Below, piece after piece: positions 19,601 to 29,114 of a stretch of DNA of 64,000 nucleotides (the stretch's first letter is position 1; every line of letters starts with the position of its first letter). The position numbers and the translations under genes were made by a program. The stretch is from Actinomycetes bacterium (GTDB taxonomy: Bacteria > Actinomycetota > Actinomycetes > Propionibacteriales > Propionibacteriaceae). The notes beneath the pieces were generated by a model that was not told the DNA's origin, did not search any database, and saw only the letters and a program-made list of their open reading frames with translations. The DNA lies in NCBI GenBank assembly GCA_030426725.1, contig JAUHXZ010000005.1, positions 1 to 64,000 of the forward strand, read 5' to 3'.

Positions 19601-20427
19601 ACCACCCGCCGCCCGGTGTGTTGCTGGAACACGCGCTGTTGGTCACCCGACGACAGCCGCGCGAACAGCGGCAGGACCTCCAGCCCGGTGCCCAGCCTGC
19701 TGATGGCGTCCGCGGCGTCGCGGATCTCGCGCTCACCGCTGAGAAACACGAGGATGTCCCCCGCGGCGGACTCGGTGACGATCTCCTCCACCGCCCGGGC
19801 GATGCCGTCGATCTCGTCCTGGTCCTCATCAAGCGGGCAGTAGCGCGTCTCGACCGGGTAGGTGCGGCCCGATACCTCGACGACGGGTGCGTCGCCGAAG
19901 TGGGCCGAGAAGCGCGCCGTGTCGATGGTGGCCGAGGTGACGATGACGCGCAGTTCCGGGCGCTTCGGGAGCAGTTGCTTGAGGTAGCCGAGGAGGAAGT
20001 CGATATTGAGGCTGCGTTCGTGCGCCTCGTCGATGATGATCGTGTCGTAGCGGCGCAGCATCCGGTCGTGGGTGAGCTCGGACAGCAGGATGCCATCGGT
20101 CATCACCTTGATGCGCGTCGCGCCGGTGACCTTCCGCGTGAAGCGCACCTGGTATCCGACGAGGGCACCCAGGTCGGTGCCGCACTCCGCGGCGATCCGC
20201 TGGGCCACGGTGCGTGCCGCGATCCGACGGGGCTGGGTGTGGGCGATGTGTTCCCGGCCCGCGAGCAGGCAGATCTTCGGCAGCTGGGTCGTCTTCCCGG
20301 AGCCGGTCTCGCCCGCGACGACGACCACCTGGTGGTCGCGGATCAGCTCGGCGATGTGGTCCGCCTCCGCCGCGATCGGCAGCGAGGGATCGACCTCGAC
20401 GGTGTACGCCGCGGGGGCCTCCGTCAT
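16618..20427 (-). CDS. hrpA: ATP-dependent RNA helicase HrpA (DEAH box)
   Basis: VAGETGSGKTTQLPK, DEAHERSLNIDFLLGYLK, SATID, QRAGRCGRLGPG; ATG at 20427 overlaps the upstream Usp stop. Confidence 0.95.
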   Translation of the reverse strand: MTEAPAAYTVEVDPSLPIAAEADHIAELIRDHQVVVVAGETGSGKTTQLPKICLLAGREHIAHTQPRRIAARTVAQRIAAECGTDLGALVGYQVRFTRKVTGATRIKVMTDGILLSELTHDRMLRRYDTIIIDEAHERSLNIDFLLGYLKQLLPKRPELRVIVTSATIDTARFSAHFGDAPVVEVSGRTYPVETRYCPLDEDQDEIDGIARAVEEIVTESAAGDILVFLSGEREIRDAADAISRLGTGLEVLPLFARLSSGDQQRVFQQHTGRRVVLATNVAETSITVPGIRYVIDTGTARISRYSARTKVQRLPIEPVSQASANQRAGRCGRLGPGIAIRLYSEEDFESRPPFSEPEILRTNLATVILLMAQAGLGDVESFPFVEAPVISQINDGVRVLTELGALHPRKRHDHLRLTRTGRMLARLPVDPRLGRMLIEGSRRKTLGTVLVLVAGLTVPDIRERPAEFQAQADQLHRRFWAGDDPSPEAEPAGGEPARHTVHTGTRKTEQRPEPLEGGDFEVLLNLWTYLRRRRRELSGSAFRRMCRAEYLNYVRFREWEDLVSQLKEAVRELDLDASGSGPMSDVLTCLLTGLLSNVGLVETEKAKPSPGKRRPLTMYQGARGARFAIQPGSSLARRTPSLVVAFELVETSQLWARTVAEVRPEWIEQVAGHVLTRTVSEPRWSQRTATVVASERLTLFGVPIVAGRRTNFAADHPAEARQIFLRTALVEGEWETHNKLVTADRAVLEEATKLTDRMRRPDLVISDDELYAHYDAHIPADVVSGATFDKWLRRTPKEEWPRLTLSEAVRDSAALRPDDFPDRWIVGGHKLPVRYVFDPGAGSDGVTVTVRLELLNQLDGAPFSWQVPGLRGELATGLIRSLPKNLRTSFVPAPDFANRALGWLVERGGIGEGAFPDALARALTALTGTVVRGPDFRPGTLDSHLRPTFVVIDNGREIARGDDLDALGEKLAPKVAAKLTRSAGGLASTGQTTWTFGQVPGESAVAKGVVGYPALVDEGATVGLQVLDSKAKADRSHAHGVRRLLTLTNPNPVKWVVSHLGRDEKLALADSPYDTVPELLADAWLKAGEQLAAEQGPIASVRDREAYEKVALAVRQECPGRTRQVVAGAASALTALTRARLLLAGLPAGHPTGRDVTTQLGNLFFNRFISATPDPWLGHLPRYAQATVVRLEAALANPARDERLQAEVDDVEDAYAELVDRQPPGPLAAPVEEIAFLIEEFRVSLFAQQLRTAVPVSAKRIRQAIRQAG

Positions 20428-21302
20428 CGAGTGATATAGAGCGGGCACTCGGCGTGCGCCATGAGCCCGCGCAGCAGCCCGCCGAGGCTGAAGCCCGGAA
20501 GATGCGAGTCGCCCACGCCGAGGACCAGAAGGTCATAGGTCGAGGTCCGGCTGGCCAGCTCGTTGATGGGGCTGTCGGCCCTGACGACGACCTCGTACTG
20601 GACCTGCGGATGCTTCTTGGCGAGGCTCTCGGCGAGGGCCTCGATGCCTCCCTTGGCGAAGCGGACCTGCTCGTCCAGTTGGTTGGGGGTGAGCTTCTTC
20701 GCGAAGATCCCGACGGGCGGCTGGATGGCGTGAACTACCTCGAGGCGGGCCCCGAGGCGCTCGGCCTGGGTGAAACCGGCGTCGAGGACCTGCTCCGAGC
20801 CCGGTTCGGCGGTGAGTCCGACCCCGATGAGGCCGAGCCGGCCGATCGGCTCGGGGTGGGCCGCGGCGGAGATCACGACGACGGGACACGAGGCATTGGC
20901 CACGACGGCCACCGACGTCGAGCCGACGAACATGCGCTCAAGCCCGGATGCCGCGCGGCGACCGACGATGACGAGATCAGCCACTTCGCTGAGCCGCGCC
21001 ATCACGCCGCCCGGCGATCCCATGACGACCTCGGTCTTGATGCGGTCCTCGGCCAGACCCATCTCGAGGGCGACGTCCTTGGCCTGCTCGTTGGCCGTCA
21101 CACCGGCGGCCTGAAGGACCTCGGGGTCGTAGACGACCCCCCAGGCGCCGGCCATCAGCGTGTCATCGACCGCGTTGACGAGGAGCAGCTCACCGCCGTA
21201 TGCCAGAACCGTGCCGGTTCCGAACCGCACGGCACGCAGGCCGTCGTCGCTGCCGTCGACACCGACCACCACCAGAGGCTTGTTGCGCTCTTGCTCGGTC
21301 AT
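20424..21302 (-). CDS. Universal stress protein, tandem Usp domains
   Basis: VVVGVDGSDDGLRAVRFG; VGSTSVAVVANASCPVVVI; second domain ending LGGLLRGLMAHAECPLYITR. Confidence 0.9.
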   Translation of the reverse strand: MTEQERNKPLVVVGVDGSDDGLRAVRFGTGTVLAYGGELLLVNAVDDTLMAGAWGVVYDPEVLQAAGVTANEQAKDVALEMGLAEDRIKTEVVMGSPGGVMARLSEVADLVIVGRRAASGLERMFVGSTSVAVVANASCPVVVISAAAHPEPIGRLGLIGVGLTAEPGSEQVLDAGFTQAERLGARLEVVHAIQPPVGIFAKKLTPNQLDEQVRFAKGGIEALAESLAKKHPQVQYEVVVRADSPINELASRTSTYDLLVLGVGDSHLPGFSLGGLLRGLMAHAECPLYITR

Positions 21303-21320
21303 GGGGACTCCTTCCCAGGG

Positions 21321-21722
21321 TCACTTCTTCTGCCCGGACACGACGCGTCCGGCGATGGTCGTCTCGGTGATCGCCACCGCGAGGGTCTGTCCGCTGTCGA
21401 GCCAGCTGATGCTGGCCGCGGTCCCGTCGTGGGGGCCGCTGCGTCCCCTGATCAGAACCGACCATCCGGTGGCCGTCTCCGGGTCGATCTCATCGGCCTG
21501 GAACGCCACGCTGGTCGGCGACAGCAGTGCGGAGAGGAACGACTTCTCGGACGTGTGGAACACAACCGCGCGCCCGATCACCCGGAAGTTGACGGGTACC
21601 ACGGACAGTCCGTCGTCGGCCACCCATGCCACACGGCCGACCTCGGCCTCGGCGAGCAGCGCCCAGCACTCCTCGGCGTCGAGGCTTGTGAAGTAGTTCA
21701 CATCCACAGGATCGGTCGTCAT
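21321..21722 (-). CDS. Pyridoxamine 5'-phosphate oxidase-fold family protein
   Basis: LDAEECWALLAEAEVGRVAWVADDGLSVVPVNFRVIGRAVVFHTSEKSFLSALL. Confidence 0.8.
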   Translation of the reverse strand: MTTDPVDVNYFTSLDAEECWALLAEAEVGRVAWVADDGLSVVPVNFRVIGRAVVFHTSEKSFLSALLSPTSVAFQADEIDPETATGWSVLIRGRSGPHDGTAASISWLDSGQTLAVAITETTIAGRVVSGQKK

Positions 21723-21775
21723 ACGTCCACTCTAGTGCTCGGTGGCACCCGGGCGGGGAAGGTGTCGCCCCGGTG

Positions 21776-22666
21776 TCAGAACGTGGTGCGCCCGCCGAGC
21801 TTGGCCGCCAGCTCGTCGTCGATGGCGTCGGCGATCTGACTGAGATGTGCGAGCGCCTGGTGCAGATGGGCGGGCACGAACGGCTGGGCCGGGATGGCCA
21901 GCTGGACGAACACGCGGTCCCGGTGCAGCGCGAAGCGCCCGAAACGCGCCTCGACGTTGAGGTCGTTGAGGACCTCGCAGGCCCGGGATCGGCCCACCAC
22001 GTCGTGCACGAGGGCCGAGAACAGGAGCAGTTCCGCACCGTCGGCCGTGGAGCGCAGGAAGACCATGGTGGACCCGACGCGGATGGCGACGTCTCCGACG
22101 TCGTTGCGAAGTGGTGGGTGTCCGAAGATCCGGCGCAGCTCCTCGTCGACCAGCGCGTCCAACTCCGGGCGCGATCCCGGTAGCACGGCGGTCTCCTCGC
22201 GACCCAGCTTCCGGGGGGCCAGGGGCGTCCAGGTGGTCTCCCCCTGCAGGATCTCCGCCAGCTGGTCCGGGTGGAGGAATATGGGGTGCAGCACCCCGAA
22301 CACCGACGACAGCGTGTCGGACGCGAGCGCGGCCAGGTCCGCGGAGGACTCCTGATCGAACTCGACGTTGAACGTGTGCGCGGGCCCGCCGGACGGCTCG
22401 TGCCAGCCGAGCCGGCGGAGCTGTTCTTCCTCGGAGGGAGTGGGCTCGCCCCCGTCGGATCCGGTGACGAAGGCCGCGATGACGCCGGGCCGCACCATGG
22501 AGAAGCGGATCCCCGGGCGGGTCGTCGCCTCGTCCGGGCCTACGGCGGAGATGGTCAGGTCCCCGGTGGCGTCCATCACGGAGAGGACGTCGTCCAGGCG
22601 CAGCGTGAACTCGTCCCAGGCGTGTCGCTGGGTCGCGTCGAAGTCGAAATCACGGTAGTCGGCCAC
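21776..22666 (-). CDS. Hypothetical protein, possibly YbjN / peptide-binding chaperone-like
   Basis: GTG start VADYRDFDFDATQRHAWDEF; C-terminal GSTMVFLRSTADGAELLLFSALVHDVVGRS...VFVQLAIPAQPF resembles YbjN-type folds. Confidence 0.6.
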   Translation of the reverse strand: MADYRDFDFDATQRHAWDEFTLRLDDVLSVMDATGDLTISAVGPDEATTRPGIRFSMVRPGVIAAFVTGSDGGEPTPSEEEQLRRLGWHEPSGGPAHTFNVEFDQESSADLAALASDTLSSVFGVLHPIFLHPDQLAEILQGETTWTPLAPRKLGREETAVLPGSRPELDALVDEELRRIFGHPPLRNDVGDVAIRVGSTMVFLRSTADGAELLLFSALVHDVVGRSRACEVLNDLNVEARFGRFALHRDRVFVQLAIPAQPFVPAHLHQALAHLSQIADAIDDELAAKLGGRTTF

Positions 22667-22772
22667 GGCGGTACCTCCCTTGGCCGCCAACCTAGCAAAG
22701 TGCCAGGCCGGTGGCGCCCCTCCCCGTGACCGGCACCGGCGCGACGGTGCCCTGGTCCTACGCTGGGTGATC

Positions 22773-23684
22773 ATGTGGCCCACAGTCGAAGGATTCCTCA
22801 CGATCGGGATCGTGGTGGGCGTCGGCTATGTCCTGGCCCGCACCCGGCTTGTCGCGACGACGGCGCAACGCGCCCTCGGGGACGTCGCCTTCTACGTGGG
22901 GCAACCGGCTCTGGTGCTCGTGGCCGTCGCGCGCGCCGACCTCGACCTGCTGGCGGGGCCGCACGTGGCCGTCTTCGGCGCCGCCTGCGCGTTGACGGGC
23001 GTCGGCTTCGCGGTGCTGTCGGTCCGACGGTGGGGCGCGAGCCGCGCCGAGGCCACGATGGCCTACCTGGCCACCAGCTACGTCAACGCGGGAAACCTCG
23101 GGCTGCCCATCGCCGCTTTCGTGCTGGGCGACGCGGCGTGGGCAGCCCCCGCCATGCTGGTCCAGGTGCTGGTCCTCCAGCCGACGGCCATCGCCGTCCT
23201 GGAGTCGACGCCGGCGGGCCGCGGCCGTTCGGTGGTGCGCAGCTTCGCGACCCACCCGCTCGTGCTCGGTGGTCTGGTGGGCCTGACGCTCAACCTCTCG
23301 GGATGGCGGCCGCCCGCCGTGCTGTGGTCGCCCACCCTCCTACTGGCCGATCTGGCGATCCCGGCGATGCTGCTCGCCTTCGGGATGTCGCTGCACTCGA
23401 ATCCGCTGCCTCGGATCAGGCACATGTCCGGGCAGGTCCGGGCCGCCATCGTCACCAAGTCGCTGGTCGTGCCCACCGTCGCGGCGGCCATTGGGGTCGC
23501 CGCCGGGCTCGGGTCCACGCCGTTACTCGCCGCCGTCATGCTGGCCGCGCTGCCCACCGCGCAGGTCGTGTTCGTCCACTCCGTGCGCTACGGCGTCGGG
23601 CTGCAGCTCGTGCAGGCCACGACCGTGTGGGCGACGCTCCTCAGCGTCCCAGTGATCATCGGCGCAGCGGCCCTCCTCGGCTGA
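22773..23684 (+). CDS. AEC (auxin efflux carrier) family transporter
   Basis: About ten TM segments; TSYVNAGNLGLPIAAFVLGD motif. Confidence 0.85.
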   Translation: MWPTVEGFLTIGIVVGVGYVLARTRLVATTAQRALGDVAFYVGQPALVLVAVARADLDLLAGPHVAVFGAACALTGVGFAVLSVRRWGASRAEATMAYLATSYVNAGNLGLPIAAFVLGDAAWAAPAMLVQVLVLQPTAIAVLESTPAGRGRSVVRSFATHPLVLGGLVGLTLNLSGWRPPAVLWSPTLLLADLAIPAMLLAFGMSLHSNPLPRIRHMSGQVRAAIVTKSLVVPTVAAAIGVAAGLGSTPLLAAVMLAALPTAQVVFVHSVRYGVGLQLVQATTVWATLLSVPVIIGAAALLG

Positions 23685-23728
23685 CCGGCTAGACTGGCGC
23701 GACCTGCCCCTGCCTCCCGGGAGCCCCC

Positions 23729-24256
23729 GTGTTCGATCCCACCACCTGGAACGCGCCGATCGCGATCGTTCTCCTGGCGCTGTTCTGCATCGTCATGGCG
23801 CGCTCCAACGGCACCTACTGGGTCGGCCGGATCATCTCGCGGAACACCGCCCACTCCAGGGCGCGCCGAATCGTCGAGTCGCGGCCGTTCGCCGCGGGGG
23901 CCCGTTGGCTGAACCGCTGGGGCGCGCCGGCGGTGACGCTGTCGTTCCTGACCATCGGGATCCAGACCATGGTGCACCTCGCGGCCGGCGTCACCCGGAT
24001 GCCGTTGCGCCGCTACCTGCCGGCGGTCGTCGCCGGCTCGGTCATCTGGGCCTTCATGTACGGGACCGTCGGCCTCGTGGGATGGTACGCGGCCATCTAC
24101 CTGTGGCAGCACTCGCCCCTCCTCACACTCGCCGTCGGCGGGTGCGCCGTCGCGGGCATCGCCTGGGCGCTGGTGCGCCGCGAGCGTCCCGGTGACGCCT
24201 ATGTCGAGGCCGAGGCACCGCCCGCCGAGATGAACACCGCAACCGTCGTGGAGTAG
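23729..24256 (+). CDS. DedA/VTT-domain-like membrane protein
   Basis: TIGIQTMVHLAAGVTRMPLRRYLPAVVAGSVIWAFMYGTVGLVGWY resembles the DedA core. Confidence 0.7.
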   Translation: MFDPTTWNAPIAIVLLALFCIVMARSNGTYWVGRIISRNTAHSRARRIVESRPFAAGARWLNRWGAPAVTLSFLTIGIQTMVHLAAGVTRMPLRRYLPAVVAGSVIWAFMYGTVGLVGWYAAIYLWQHSPLLTLAVGGCAVAGIAWALVRRERPGDAYVEAEAPPAEMNTATVVE

Positions 24257-24285
24257 TCTCAGGCGGGACCGCGACGGGAGGTGGC

Positions 24286-25431
24286 ATGGCTGATCAGGGA
24301 CGCACCGACCGGCTGCTGAGGTCACTGCGGCGTAGGCCCCCGTCCACGCCCCCACCCCCGCCTTCCGAGAGCTCCGCACCCCGGGTCGGGGAGCGTTCGT
24401 CCACGACGGTCGACTCCATCGTGGACGCCGGCATCTACCTCGAAGGCGAACGGATCGCCACCGCGTCGACGTTCGACGAGGCCTTCAACCTGCTGGACGA
24501 GTACCCCACGGCGTTCGCCTGGATCGGGCTGTACCGCCCCCGGCACGCCGAGATGGCCCTGCTGGCGGAGGAGTTCCGGCTGAGCCCGCTGGCGGTCGAG
24601 GACACCCTGACCGCCCACCAGCGGCCCAAGTTCGAGCGCTACGAGGACGTCCTGTTCCTGGTGCTCCGCGCCGCCCGCTACCTCGACCGCACGGAGACCG
24701 TGGACTTCGGCGAAGTGCACGCCTTCGTTGGCGACCGCTTCGTCATCACGGTGCGACACTCCGAGACCCCTGACCTCACCCGCGTGCGCCACGAACTGGA
24801 GTCCACTCCGGACATGCTCGCCAAGGGACCGAGCGTGGTGCTGCTGAGGCTCCTGGACGTCATCGTCGACGACTACTTCCCGGTCGTGCTCGGAATCGAG
24901 AACGACATCGACGAGATCGAGACGCAGGTGTTCACCGGAAGTTCGCGGGTGTCGAAGCGCATCTACCAGCTGTCCCGCGAGGTCATCGACTTCCAACGGG
25001 CGGTCAGGCCGCTCAAGCAGATCATCTACGGGGTCCGGGGCGACCGGGTGTTCGCGTCGGCCGGGGAGAGGCGCCGGCAGGAACTTCGAGACATCGAGGA
25101 CCACGCCATCTCCCTCATCGAGCGGATCGACGTGCTGCGCGAGACCCTGAAGGGCACCCTCGATCTCAACATCTCACTGCAGGCGCAGCGGCAGAACGAG
25201 GAGATCAGCCACATGACGGCGGCGAGCCTCAAGCAGTCCGAGGAGTCGCGCCGCATCGCGGCCTGGGCCGGTGTGCTGTTCGTGCCCAGCCTGGTCACGG
25301 GCACCTACGGCATGAACTTCACGGGAATGCCCGAGCTGAGCTGGGCGTGGGGCTACCCGTTCGCGCTCGGGCTCATGCTCGTGACCGGGCTGACCATGTA
25401 CCTGATCTTCAAGTGGAAGGGCTGGCTGTAG
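24286..25431 (+). CDS. corA: CorA-family magnesium/cobalt transporter
   Basis: C-terminal YGMNFTGMPELSWAWGYPFALGLML with the GMN signature and two TM helices. Confidence 0.93.
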   Translation: MADQGRTDRLLRSLRRRPPSTPPPPPSESSAPRVGERSSTTVDSIVDAGIYLEGERIATASTFDEAFNLLDEYPTAFAWIGLYRPRHAEMALLAEEFRLSPLAVEDTLTAHQRPKFERYEDVLFLVLRAARYLDRTETVDFGEVHAFVGDRFVITVRHSETPDLTRVRHELESTPDMLAKGPSVVLLRLLDVIVDDYFPVVLGIENDIDEIETQVFTGSSRVSKRIYQLSREVIDFQRAVRPLKQIIYGVRGDRVFASAGERRRQELRDIEDHAISLIERIDVLRETLKGTLDLNISLQAQRQNEEISHMTAASLKQSEESRRIAAWAGVLFVPSLVTGTYGMNFTGMPELSWAWGYPFALGLMLVTGLTMYLIFKWKGWL

Positions 25432-25445
25432 CCCACCCCTCCGGG

Positions 25446-27293
25446 TCAGTCGAGCTTGCGCGCGGCGCCCTTGTCCGCCGACTGCGCGAGCATCCCGAAG
25501 ATTTTCAGCGACGTGGACACGGACCGCTCCCGGTCCTGCGGCGCCCACCCCTCGGCGTCCCTCGCGGCACGACGCGCCGCGAGGGTCTCGTCGTCGACGT
25601 TGAGGGTCATGGACCGGTTCGGGATGGAGATGGTGATCGTGTCACCGTTCTCGACCAGGCCGATCGCGCCACCAGAGGCGGCCTCCGGGGAGACGTGACC
25701 GATCGAAAGACCCGAGGAGCCTCCGGAGAACCGCCCGTCGGTGATGAGCGCGCACTGCGGGCCCAGACCCAGGGCCTTCAGGTACGACGTCGGGTACAGC
25801 ATCTCCTGCATGCCGGGCCCGCCCTTGGGGCCCTCGTAGCGGACGATGACGATGTCGCCGGGCTCGACCTTCTTGCCGAGGATGGTCTCAACGGCCTCCT
25901 CCTGGGACTCGGTCACCACGGCACGGCCGGTGAACTCCCACTGGTGCTCGGGCACGCCGGCCGTCTTGACGATGGCGCCGTCGGGGGCGAGGTTGCCGGT
26001 GAGGACCGCCAGCCCGCCGTCGACCGTGTACGGGGTCTCGACGGAGCGGATGCATCCGCCCTCCGAGTCCGTGTCGAGGGTCTCCCACCGGTTGGTCGAC
26101 GAGAACGCCTCAGTGGTACGGACGCCACCGGGCGCCGCGTGGAACAGCTCGATGGCCTCGGGGGTGGCCAGGCCGCCGCGGATGTCCCAGTCGTTCAGCC
26201 ACTGCTCCATGCTCGGCGAGTGCACGCAACTGACGGTCTCGTCCAGCTTGCCGCCTCGCTTGAGCTCGCCGAGGATCGCGGGGATTCCGCCGGCGCGGTG
26301 GACGTCCTCCATGTAGTAGCGGGCCGAGTTGGGTGCGACCTTGGCCAGGCAGGGGGTGACGCGGGAGATGGCGTCGATGTCGGCCATCGTGAAGTCGACG
26401 CCCGCCTCCTGGGCGGCCGCGAGCAGGTGCAGGACGGTGTTGGTGGAGCCACCCATGGCCACGTCGAGCTTCATCGCGTTCGAGAAGGCGCTCTTGGTGG
26501 CGATCGACAGTGGCAGGACCGACGCGTCGTCATCGTCGTACCAGCGGCGCGCCAACTCGACGACGGTGCGGCCGGCCTCCTGGAACAGCCCCTTGCGGGC
26601 CGACGCGGTGGCCAGGGTGGAACCGTTGCCGGGCAGCGCCAGGCCGATGGCCTCGAGCAGGCAGTTCATGGAGTTGGCCGTGAACATGCCGGAGCAGGAT
26701 CCGCACGTCGGGCAGGCGCTCTCCTCGATGCGGCCCAGCTCCTCGTCGGTGACGTTGGGATCCACGGCGGAGACCATCGCGTCGACGAGGTCCAGCGACT
26801 TGACGACGCCGTCCTTGACGACGGCGTGGCCGGCCTCCATGGGGCCGCCGGAGACGAACACGGTGGGGATGTTGAGTCGCAGGGCCGCGAGGAACATGCC
26901 GGGCGTGATCTTGTCGCAGTTGGAGATGCACACCAGGGCGTCCGCGCAGTGTGCGTTGGCCATGTACTCGACGGAGTCGGCGATGAGTTCGCGGCTGGGC
27001 AGTGAGTACAGCATGCCGCCGTGGCCCATCGCGATGCCGTCGTCGACGGCGATCGTGTTGAACTCGCGGCCGATGCCGCCGGCCTCGGCGATCGACTCGG
27101 ACACCAGCCTGCCCATGTCACGGAGGTGGACGTGGCCCGGCACGAACTGCGTGAACGAGTTCGCCACGGCGACGATCGGCTTGCCGAAGTCCGAGTCCGT
27201 GACACCCGTGGCGCGCCAGAGGGCGCGGGCGCCCGCCATATTGCGGCCGTGGGTGGTGGTGCGGGACCGGAGTGCCGGCATGAGTTCCTCCAT
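25446..27293 (-). CDS. ilvD: Dihydroxy-acid dehydratase
   Basis: [84 protein letters not shown]. Confidence 0.97.
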   Translation of the reverse strand: MEELMPALRSRTTTHGRNMAGARALWRATGVTDSDFGKPIVAVANSFTQFVPGHVHLRDMGRLVSESIAEAGGIGREFNTIAVDDGIAMGHGGMLYSLPSRELIADSVEYMANAHCADALVCISNCDKITPGMFLAALRLNIPTVFVSGGPMEAGHAVVKDGVVKSLDLVDAMVSAVDPNVTDEELGRIEESACPTCGSCSGMFTANSMNCLLEAIGLALPGNGSTLATASARKGLFQEAGRTVVELARRWYDDDDASVLPLSIATKSAFSNAMKLDVAMGGSTNTVLHLLAAAQEAGVDFTMADIDAISRVTPCLAKVAPNSARYYMEDVHRAGGIPAILGELKRGGKLDETVSCVHSPSMEQWLNDWDIRGGLATPEAIELFHAAPGGVRTTEAFSSTNRWETLDTDSEGGCIRSVETPYTVDGGLAVLTGNLAPDGAIVKTAGVPEHQWEFTGRAVVTESQEEAVETILGKKVEPGDIVIVRYEGPKGGPGMQEMLYPTSYLKALGLGPQCALITDGRFSGGSSGLSIGHVSPEAASGGAIGLVENGDTITISIPNRSMTLNVDDETLAARRAARDAEGWAPQDRERSVSTSLKIFGMLAQSADKGAARKLD

Positions 27294-27399
27294 CGTGGCT
27301 AGGGGTACCGAACCAGCTTACCCGCCGCCCCCGGACCGTCCGGGGTTCGTCCGCTCCCACGCTGACCCTCAAGTCCGGCGGCGGACGCCTTGGTGGTCC

Positions 27400-28197
27400 C
27401 TATTCTCCGGTCGCGACGGGGCGCGAGGTGTGGCTGTACTGGGACCAGGACCCCGGATAAAGGCGGCCGCGGCCCAGGCCCGCGTGCTCGAGGGCGATGA
27501 GGTTGTGGCAGGCTGTGACGCCGGACCCGCAGTAGGCGATGACCCCGGTGGCGTCGCCGATCGTGGCGAAACGTTCGCGCAGCTCGGCGGGCGTCTTGAA
27601 CCGTCCGTCCGGGGTGAGGTTGTCCGTCATCGGGAAGCTCAACGCTCCGGGGATGTGGCCGGCCTTGCTGTCGATCGGTTCCATGTCGCCCCGGTAGCGT
27701 TCCGCGCCGCGGGCGTCCAGGACCATCGCCCCGGTAGACGCGTCGTCGATGTCGGCGAGGGCGTCGTCGGGCCAGGAAGTGACCTCGAACTCTGCCCGGA
27801 GCCTGGCGGGGACCTCGGTGGTCAGCTCCCCCTCCCACGCCTGAAGGCCACCGTCGAGGAGCGCGGCGTCGTGGCCGAGGATCCGCAGCAGCCACACGAG
27901 CCTTCCGGCCATGGCCCCGCCCGCATCGTCGTAGGCCACGACGGTGTCAGTGGCCCCGATACCCACGTGGGCCAGTCCTTCTGCGAAGACGGCCGGCGGG
28001 GGAAGCGGGTGGCGCCCGCGGGCGGCCGACGGCCGGTCGGCCAGGACCTCGTCCATCGGGACGAACACCGCCCCGGGAATATGGCCCGCAGCGTAGGCGG
28101 CGGCCCCGGACCGGCCGTCGAGATAGTGCCGAACGTCGGCGACGACGACCTCGGGATGAGCTGCGAGCCAGGTCTGGTCGACCACGGGAGGAATCAC
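27400..28197 (-). CDS. Thiosulfate/3-mercaptopyruvate sulfurtransferase (two rhodanese domains)
   Basis: VADVRHYLDGRSG; VLDARGAERYRGD; catalytic loop AYCGSGVTACHN. Confidence 0.88.
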   Translation of the reverse strand: MIPPVVDQTWLAAHPEVVVADVRHYLDGRSGAAAYAAGHIPGAVFVPMDEVLADRPSAARGRHPLPPPAVFAEGLAHVGIGATDTVVAYDDAGGAMAGRLVWLLRILGHDAALLDGGLQAWEGELTTEVPARLRAEFEVTSWPDDALADIDDASTGAMVLDARGAERYRGDMEPIDSKAGHIPGALSFPMTDNLTPDGRFKTPAELRERFATIGDATGVIAYCGSGVTACHNLIALEHAGLGRGRLYPGSWSQYSHTSRPVATGE

Positions 28198-28265
28198 GGC
28201 GTCAGCCTACGCCGGGACCGTCGTGGTGATCCTGCGGGGCCGCATACCCGCGTGCCACCGCAGCT

Positions 28266-28676
28266 CTACCGCGCAGCTTGGACGAGCGCCAGCAGCGCCG
28301 CGGCGTACGCCTCCTCCGGGTCCTCGTGGGTGAAGGCGCGCTCGGGCTGCCCGGGGATCTCCACCAGGACCGAGTAGCCGCCCCAGGACGACCTGGCCAG
28401 CGACCGGAACGTACTGCCCAACAACTCGCGCAGCTGGTCCTCACGCGGCAGCCACAGCGCGTTGCTCGCCGGAAGCGAGTCCAGTGCCCACTCGGTAGTG
28501 CCGTTGAAAGCAAGCAACGTGCCGCTGGGGTAGTCCCTGGCCTCCACCACCATGCTCGCCAGCGTGAAGATCTCCCCCGCGAGATCGTGAGCCCGCACCG
28601 AGAAACGGTCGCCCTCGCGCGGCTGCCAGGTCACCCCAGCCGAGGCGAGCCGGTCGGCAGTTTCCCTCGAGATCAT
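28266..28676 (-). CDS. Hypothetical protein (137 codons)
   Basis: MISRETADRLASAGVTWQPREGDRFSVRAHDLAGEIFTLASMVVEA; ATG at 28676. Confidence 0.65.
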   Translation of the reverse strand: MISRETADRLASAGVTWQPREGDRFSVRAHDLAGEIFTLASMVVEARDYPSGTLLAFNGTTEWALDSLPASNALWLPREDQLRELLGSTFRSLARSSWGGYSVLVEIPGQPERAFTHEDPEEAYAAALLALVQAAR

Positions 28677-28865
28677 CGTCGCTGTCCTCCTTGACGCGTC
28701 GCCTCCCGCCATTGTGCCGTGGCCGGCGAGGGTGGGACCTGATTCCGCGCACACCCACCGTTCGCCAATCCCGATCACAGTGAGCCCGGCACCCACTCGC
28801 GCCCTTCGCCACCACGGAGGATGCTTGCCCCCACCCACGAGGACGGCGCGTTGCGGCGCGGCCGG

Positions 28866-28973
28866 TCAGCCGGAAGGAGCCTCGGGTGGCTTGATGCCCG
28901 TCACGATGTCTTCGAGATCACCGCCCGCGGCGGCGGTGACCGCTCCGATGATGACCAGCGCGTTCTTGAGCAT
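28866..28973 (-). CDS. Short ORF, 35-aa hydrophobic N-terminus peptide
   Basis: MLKNALVIIGAVTAAAGGDLEDIVTGIKPPEAPSG*, preceded by gaaggagcggac-ATG; below the ORF-track length cutoff. Confidence 0.5.
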   Translation of the reverse strand: MLKNALVIIGAVTAAAGGDLEDIVTGIKPPEAPSG

Positions 28974-29114
28974 GTCCGCTCCTTCACAAACCGGGCGGCC
29001 CGGCGAGGGACCTGGCCCCGATGGTTCAAGGCTACGCCCGTCGGGTCGGTCGGACAGCTGATGCCGGCGCTACCCACACGGCCCGAGGCCCCGGCCCGAG
29101 GCCCCTTGCGGCGC

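Noticed and set aside
21303-21775. DosR-type dormancy box near the Usp and PPOX genes
   Set aside because: Gene types recall dormancy regulons, but no GGGAC-N-GTCCC-like palindrome was seen upstream of either gene.
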